Part shown: in pieces, positions 58,123 through 64,000 of the stretch
How the letters are laid out: each line of letters begins with the position of its first letter
Numbering within the stretch: the stretch's first letter is position 1
NCBI GenBank assembly: GCA_026120035.1
Contig: JALRME010000018.1
Location: forward strand, 310,001-374,000
Origin: Coleophoma eucalyptorum
Taxonomy: Eukaryota; Ascomycota; Leotiomycetes; Helotiales; Dermateaceae
DNA length: 64,000 nt
Direction of reading: 5' to 3'
The notes under the pieces: model-generated
Seen by the model: the letters and a program-made list of their open reading frames with translations, nothing else
Told to the model about the DNA's origin: nothing
Database searches by the model: none
Program-made: the position numbers and the translations under genes

Positions 58123-59391
58123 TTTCGATAGCTTTTTGGTCCTTTTGAGAGATTTGTAATTTCTTCTTGTATTAGAAATGGATGAGTATGAGGATAAAGT
58201 ACGCGTCGCCACAAAGAGCTTATAGCAAAATCAACAACAGCAAGTATCGAACGTATTATGAGAACTATTAAATGATGAATTGCCCTAGATAAATACTGCT
58301 ATTGCTCCATATATATACCTCTGACAGGGCTGTATTGAATTCAACAACAGAGTACTTGTAGACGGGGCCGGGGCAAGTTATAAGCATCCGAGATTTTCGA
58401 ATTCCAATATTACTGACCAAATGGACGGGGCCGGAGAAAGTCGTAAGCACCCGAATCTTCGAGGTTCAATATTAGTGGTCAAAATTTACGAGCTAAAAGA
58501 AGAATAAGAAATTGGTACTTGGAACTAAATTTTCTACAAAGGGGAATCATCAGACGATCTTGTACAAAGACGCACGCTGTGGTTGTCGGTGCTGGCCTAG
58601 GGAACGATAGCACTAGCAGACATTTCTGCCTTCCTCGATCAACCCTATAACAAAAACGTCGAAGACACTAGGAACCAGTAATCTGGTTTCTCAATATTTG
58701 GGAGATAAGTTACTGCCTTGAGGTTCTCGAAGGTTAACATCATAGGTTGCGTTACACGCCACCTTATAATAAGTAGTGTATGAATTGTATTAAGAAAGAT
58801 CCTCGCCGTTGTACTTCAAATTAATCGATTTATAGGGTTATCGCTACTGAGGTCTGATTATTACAAGTTCAAATCTACTAAGACAGCCTATAACTACTCT
58901 TTAGGGCAAAATCGTGCACGTCTGCTCTGGCCGTTTGGGGGGGGGGTGATTTCTTGTACCTCACTACACATTGTTACAATCGCATATCCATCACACCTCT
59001 CTTTAAAATACTTCAGTTTTTGTGATGTGCATTCTGGAAATATATCGAGAAAAATACATGTAGGCTTTATTGAGGGTCAAAACATTACATTTTGCAACGC
59101 AAGGATGAGGGATCAGTGAAGAAATAAACCATATATCGAGATATATAATGATGAGAAGACTGCTTGCAAAGATTATTTGCATTTAGGTATATGTCGCATG
59201 AGAACCTGACTCTTTGACTTAAACAAAGAACATTCGTGAATGCAATACAAATCAATCAAGTCCTTGCAGCAAACTAGTATTTTCGAAGTTATGGGGAAAA
59301 TAAATCTCTCGTTCCGCTATAAACCTGACTGCCTTCCATAGAACATTGGTGTACGTATAATAATAAATAATGCCTCCCCGTCATTAAACAT
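58123..59391. other. AT-rich intergenic stretch with tandem repeat and G-tract
   Basis: Contains a diverged roughly 63 bp direct repeat (58361-58486) and a ten-base G homopolymer near 58938. No gene recognised before the tRNA. Confidence 0.5.
58361..58486. repeat. Diverged tandem direct repeat, about 63 bp unit
   Basis: Two adjacent copies both begin GACGGGGCCGG and continue AAGTT/CATAAGCA...CCGA...TTCGA...CAATATTA..GGTCAAA/GACCAAA with scattered substitutions. They lie upstream of the RTA1 gene. Function unknown. Confidence 0.65.
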
Positions 59392-59498
59392 GGTCGGGTG
59401 GTGTAGTTGGTTATCACGTTTCGTTAACAGCATGTTTCGGGCTTCGGCCTGATTCCATCTGTCCCGAAAAGGTCCTGGGATCGAGCCCCAGCCTGATC
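59392..59498 (+). tRNA. tRNA-Val (anticodon AAC) with intron
   Basis: The acceptor stem GGTCGGG pairs with CCTGATC (with G-U wobbles). The D arm is GTGTAGTTGGTTATCAC. The anticodon stem TTTCG/CGAAA encloses a loop TTAACA.C, so the anticodon is AAC (valine). The T arm is CTGGG-ATCGAGC-CCCAG. A 34 nt intron (about 59430-59463) sits one base 3' of the anticodon, the canonical position, and can form a GGGC-TTCG-GCCT hairpin. The B box GGATCGAGCCC and A box TGGTGTAGTTGG are visible. A T-rich stretch near 59525 could be the RNA polymerase III terminator. Confidence 0.93.
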
Positions 59499-60015
59499 AT
59501 TTCCTTTTGCCTCGGGGAGCTTATTTTTTTTTTCTTCAAAATTGTTCTTTAGAGGATTTATTTTCCACCTTTTTTCTTCTTCTTACCTGATCCTTATGAG
59601 TAGAAGGGAGGCTCGGGAGGGTCGTGCGAAGCGAAATTTAGGTTATGGGGCAGTGCGGTTAGCGAGTCTAGTACCGTAGAATCGTTGGTGTTTGGCTTTT
59701 GCTTCATGGAAGGGCCTGTGGTAGCAGACTTTGGTATTACATTGTTTTCAGAATGATGCACAGTGATTTATAACTTCTTTACAAGGGGAAAACACACGCT
59801 TCCTTCTTGCAAGCCAGGCAGGCGAAATCATAACATAAGAGGGAACGAGAAAATAAGGTCAATTTCTTCGGTATTGTGGCTGTTTGTGGTAGCCCGAACA
59901 TGCCATATCCTGAACGACTTAGTTTTTCGTGGACATAGCATTGTTGTATTAGATTAAATGTTTACAGAGAATTAACCCCACCTTCTACCCTTCCATAATT
60001 TCTGACTAATTTCGA
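59499..60015. other. Intergenic stretch after the tRNA
   Basis: 3' side of the tRNA and of the convergent amidase gene. No further gene recognised. Confidence 0.5.
59523..59534 (+). terminator. Probable RNA polymerase III terminator
   Basis: A run of about ten T residues some 27 bp past the tRNA-Val end, suited to Pol III termination. Confidence 0.5.
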
Positions 60016-61967
60016 TCAAACATTATTGATGGGCACATTCTTGCTCCTATAATCATACCACAATGGGCTCGTTCTTCCCACACCTTTGCTGAGCTGCAAA
60101 TCCTCAATAGCACTTGCCCATTTGATAAGCTCTCCTTCGCTCCATGCAGTCCCCATCAATGCCAACCCAAATGGCATACCTGTCTCATCAGTAATACCAG
60201 CAGGCACAGTAACAGCAGGATATCCAGCTTGAGCAGCAATCTGATATGTTTGGCCGACATCGGGTGGTACAAGAAGAGCCATGACGGAAGTGCCATTGTT
60301 GTACAATGCAGCGTCAATACCGTCTTCTCGCGTAGTGCGATGGCAGAAGTTCAACGCAGCCCAGTAAGTATCATCCATAATGCCGCCTGTTTCTAAAGAT
60401 GCGTTGAACCCATCTTGGCCTGATTCAAATGCGGGATGAATACCAGGAATACCGCCTTCAGTACCAACATTATCGATGTTGTACTGTACAATGTCTTGTA
60501 TAGAGCGAATCGCTGTGTTGTTCAACTCAGCTAAGTATTTAGCAATGTCGTTGTAAAAGTCGACTTTGACATAGGTATACTCGGATTCATTCGAAAAGCC
60601 CCGGGTAGTTCCATAATCCCAATTCCATCCATCAGGAGATACGATTGTCTGCCAGTATGGTAGCTCGGTGCCGTTTATGATCGTTGCCCCGGCTTCCTCG
60701 ATCAAGGAAATTAAGGCAAGAAGTTTTGTTTGCTGCTCTTCTGTAGCTAGTTGCCAGAAAGATAGCCAAGGAAGACCAAATACAGCGCCTTTCAGCGATT
60801 CTTTGGTTGTGAGGAATTGTGCATATCCCCCGTCAGGTACTTGTTGAACAAGTGTGTAGTTATCTCGTGCATCAATGCCGTAGATTCCATCTAGACAATA
60901 AGCTCCATCACGAACTGTCTTAGTCAGGCATCCGACAGTGTCTTGATTGTGTGACTCGGGGATAACTCTGAAACTTTTTAGCAAAAGACACTTAGAGAAA
61001 ATGAGTACTCACCCATCACGAGAAGTCAACCCGACGGTGGGTTTAATCCCCACCAGAGCATTCCTCTCAGCTGGATTAATGACACTACCGTCTGTCTCCG
61101 TCCCAAGAGCAAACGCCACCAAGTTCCCAGCAACGGCTGCGGCGCTGCCTGAACTACTTCCTCCTGGAGTTGTAGTCAGGTTGTAAGGACTTCTTGCCTG
61201 GCCACCTCTTGCAGAATAGCCTTCAGAATAGATGTTCGATCTCATATCAGCCCATTCACTCAAAGTCGCGTGACCCATCAACACTGCTCCAGACTCTCTA
61301 AGTCTTTTCACCACATGGGCATCTCTTGGAACTATGGATCCGAGCAGCATCCAGGATCCAGCTGTTGTTTCCATTTTGTCCTTTGAGGCAATATTATCCT
61401 TGATTAGGAATGGGATTCCATGCAATGGACCGCGGACAGTACCCTGCGCTCTCTCAGCATCAAGAGCAGCTGCAATTTCAAGAAAGTCGTGATTGAGCTC
61501 CATGACAGCACTAGAGATAGATCAGCAGCAATCCTGGGAAACCTGCTAACAACCTACTCAATGTACTCATCAGTCTGGAAAATCCTTTGCATGTAACACA
61601 TGACAATTTTAACCGATGTTAGGGAGCCATTTGACATGCCAGCTTGGAGCTGATCAATTGTGGCTTCCTCCAGTTTAAAGCCATGGCACAGTGGCATTGG
61701 AAACAGTCCCGCGTCTTCGAGCGTCCCATTTTGCAAGACTGGGAAATCATAAGGACTTGGTGATTCAAGGACCTGGCTTTCTATGACCTGCGAAGCATTG
61801 AAGTATTCTAATGGAACGGAACAATTGGAATATTGCTTCGCAAAAGATGTTGATGGAATACTCAGAATAGCAATTGCTGCTACTAGAAACGACGACCCCA
61901 ACATAACGACGGTGAAGGATGGTTTGTAAGAAAGAAGATTTCTGCATAGAAAAGTCCTCAGAGACAT
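60016..61967 (-). CDS. Secreted amidase-signature hydrolase
   Basis: Three exons on the minus strand (61967-61558, 61510-61013, 60967-60016) encode 619 residues. A hydrophobic signal/anchor lies at about 22-43 (an internal ATG at residue 22 would make it a standard signal peptide), and there are many N-glycosylation sequons. The amidase-signature triad is complete: Lys174 in FLIKDNI, cis-Ser near 256 in GGSSSGSAAA and nucleophile Ser279 in TETDGSVINPA. Also typical are HGIPFLIKDN, SRDGVIPESHNQDTVG, and the C-terminal GYPAVTVPAG and FGLALMGTAW. It hydrolyses amide bonds of small molecules or fatty amides outside the cell; substrate unknown. All introns join with intact frame. Confidence 0.93.
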
Positions 61968-62602
61968 CCGCAGGGATTTATCTCTAAGAGTGGGAAGGAG
62001 GTCTTGATAACATGTCTTGTCACCGTAAGTTCATTACGTACGGGCTAACTGCGCGGCAAGTTAAGCCATTTTAATGGTGCTTCCGAACTGCGCATGGCAA
62101 TCCCGCATGATAAGACAACAGCCGAAATATATTATTTCGAAGATGTGGAAACAGAATTTACTAAAGAAAGTAAAATTGATTACGACCAAATACCTTCATT
62201 AATGCTTCTGCTGTACATAAACAATAGAAAAACCCTCTGCTCTCAATACAAAGCAATAAGCTCCTAGGATTGGAACTCTGAGATTGCACGGAAACAGAGG
62301 TTGTGCCTTTCTCTTCATTCCACAAAGCTTCCGGTGTCCAAGATTGATCCAGGGCTTCTTTACAATTTTTGACTGGAGGAGAAGGATTTTGACAGGAGAT
62401 GGACCCGACTGAAATGTTCAACTCATCAGATACTTCTATATCATCACGTGATACCCCACATAATGACATCGCTGACATCGCCTGCCTATTCTCTCTTATG
62501 TGCTTATGGTTCTCCTGAGACTCCAAGCTCCAAAGGTGCAACGAAGCAGCTCTCGTTGACAACGTACAACTCTGAGTCGATACAGAGGCGTCAAAGTTCA
62601 CG
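61968..62602. other. Divergent intergenic region
   Basis: Between the amidase and DUF92 genes. A minus-strand ORF at 62161-62664 overlaps the DUF92 start and has no motif. Confidence 0.5.
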
Positions 62603-63754
62603 ATGAAAGCTATAATTGCAGGGCCGATCACCTTGCTGATGGTATACAGAGCTTGGTCGCACAAGTCTCTTACACCAGCTGGTATCGTTGCTGCAACTTT
62701 AACAGCTATTGCACATGCCGTTCACCCTTGGAACTTACCCTTCGCGCTGCTCATAATATTCTTCCTGGCCGGAACAAGAGTTACCAAGGTATATATGTCC
62801 AGCGTAGTCCGGAGCTTCTGCTAAGATAGCTATAGATCAAACATGATGTCAAGGCCAAGTTAACAATCTCAGCTGGAGGTAATCCAGGTGGTGAAGGTGC
62901 TCGCACACATGTTCAGGGTAACAACCTTCTAGATTCTGCCTTTGGTAAGTCTGCTAACGTTTATAGTTTTTGCGAACTCCGCTGTAGCATCAATCCTCTC
63001 CCTCCTTCATGCCTACCAACTTCACCAACGCGACGCATCATGTTATCCTTGGGCGCAAGACCTCTTGCTTGTCGGCATCGTCGCAAATTATGCTGCAGTT
63101 GCTGCGGATACTTTTAGCTCTGAACTCGGCATCCTCTCGAAATCTCCGCCTCGTCTGATTACATCGCTGAACTTGAGAAGAGTTCCGCCAGGGACAAACG
63201 GAGGCGTCACACTCTTTGGGCTGGCTGCGGGCCTATTAGGCTCTATCGTCATGGTCACAGCATCCATGGCATTCATTCCATTTTGCTCACCTAAACTCCA
63301 TGGTAGCACAGTAGGTTGGACTTTCAAGGACAGACAACGTTTTACTTTTGCCATGACATTGTGGGGAACTCTTGGGAGTGTTCTGGATAGCTTTCTCGGA
63401 GGCTGGCTGCAGACGAGCGTGGTGGACACACATACAGGGAAGGTCATTGAAGGAGAGGGAGGACGAAGAGTTCTTGTCTCAACTACAGGCCCGACAAGTA
63501 TGCACTATAAGAAAGAAGCCGAAATCCAGGCACAGCTTTTAAATGGAGAAGGAAAAGCGGCAGTCGAGAAGACAAACACGGGGATGGCGGACAAGCAAGC
63601 CAATGAACATCCGGGCCGAGTCATCGAAAGTGGTTCGGGTTTATTGGACAACAATGAGGTCAACTTTCTCATGGCCTTGACTATGAGCCTTGGTGCTATG
63701 GGCATTGCTAGCTGGGCATGGGGCATTCCGATCCAAAGTGTTGTTGGATATTAA
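62603..63754 (+). CDS. DUF92/TMEM19 family membrane protein
   Basis: Three exons (62603-62788, 62836-62917, 62967-63754) give 351 residues. Removal of the 47 and 49 bp introns joins GTRVTK to IKHDVKAKLT and then THVQ to VFANSAVAS, the conserved core of DUF92 (PF01940; TMEM19 in animals). Several membrane helices, a glycine-rich GGNPGGEGAR loop, DTFSSELGILS and WGTLGSVLDSFLGGWLQ are conserved. Its general function is not established; plant and archaeal relatives include polyprenyl-phosphate-related enzymes. A hydrophilic insert between the last two helices (about 275-320) is fungal-type. Likely in the ER or vacuolar membrane. Confidence 0.9.
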
Positions 63755-64000
63755 TCGTGAAGAACTTGACAAAGTAAAATGAACTTCATTCAAAAATGTC
63801 CATCTCCTGAAATGCAGCTATACCCACTAAATTCAAAATACATAACGCCGTACTCATATCCGCAACGAGATAGTATCAAAGATAATAGCCGGACAAAATC
63901 TGGTGAATAACTCCACGCTACCATCAAACCAGAGCAAAACAGTCGTAAATAACATCAACATGGCCAATATGCAAAACCGGATTTTTTTTGGGGTCCTCTG

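Noticed and set aside
62161..62664. 167-codon minus-strand ORF between amidase and DUF92 genes
   Set aside because: Overlaps the start of the well-supported DUF92 gene, lacks any domain, and has no splice continuation.
1..64000. CRISPR arrays, rRNA genes, intact transposons
   Set aside because: No regularly spaced repeats, rRNA signatures, transposase motifs or terminal repeats were seen; the genome is eukaryotic.

Overview
The window is nuclear DNA of a filamentous ascomycete. Nearly every gene carries 36-150 bp spliceosomal introns with GT-AG borders and CTAAC/CTAAT-like branch sites. Zn2Cys6 regulators, P450s, UstYa (DUF3328) proteins, an RTA1 protein and an NLR-type hydrolase domain are typical of Pezizomycotina. 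The mix of families would suit a Leotiomycetes-like genome, but that placement is inference. I rebuilt 27 protein genes by hand-splicing in frame and one intron-containing tRNA-Val(AAC). No CRISPR array, rRNA or intact transposon was seen.

Layout. 0-10.7 kb: the 5' part of an NLR-like gene running off the left edge, an HSL-type esterase, a sphingoid-base kinase, a Zn2Cys6 regulator and a secreted arylsulfotransferase-family protein. 11.6-22.5 kb: the most interesting block. It holds a Zn2Cys6 regulator, a P450, three UstYa-family oxidases (each with two HxxHC motifs), a membrane-anchored tyrosinase and, divergent from the tyrosinase, a 58-residue secreted peptide ending in a tyrosine-rich stretch (YYYSYSTG). 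Together these look like a dikaritin-type fungal RiPP cluster (the ustiloxin/phomopsin/asperipin class) with an unusual single-core precursor. 24-28.4 kb: a DUF1349 protein, a PLP-dependent decarboxylase and an amidoligase, which may be tailoring genes of that cluster or unrelated neighbours.

29-41 kb: an SMP-30 lactonase, a GH20 hexosaminidase, a P450 divergent from a third Zn2Cys6 regulator, and a large polysaccharide deacetylase with three tandem beta-rich domains. 41.8-64 kb is mostly housekeeping and transport: a TFIIIC subunit, two aquaporins separated by nearly 3 kb of gene-free DNA, a patatin-like protein lacking the nucleophile serine, an NmrA-like protein, an RTA1 protein, tRNA-Val, a secreted amidase and a DUF92/TMEM19 membrane protein.

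Proposed logic of the RiPP block: the peptide enters the ER through its signal peptide. The type II membrane enzymes (tyrosinase, UstYa trio) and the P450 would then oxidise and crosslink its tyrosines, under control of the linked Zn2Cys6 factor. This is inferred from gene content and family knowledge only. Exon borders come from reading frame and splice-signal logic, not transcripts.
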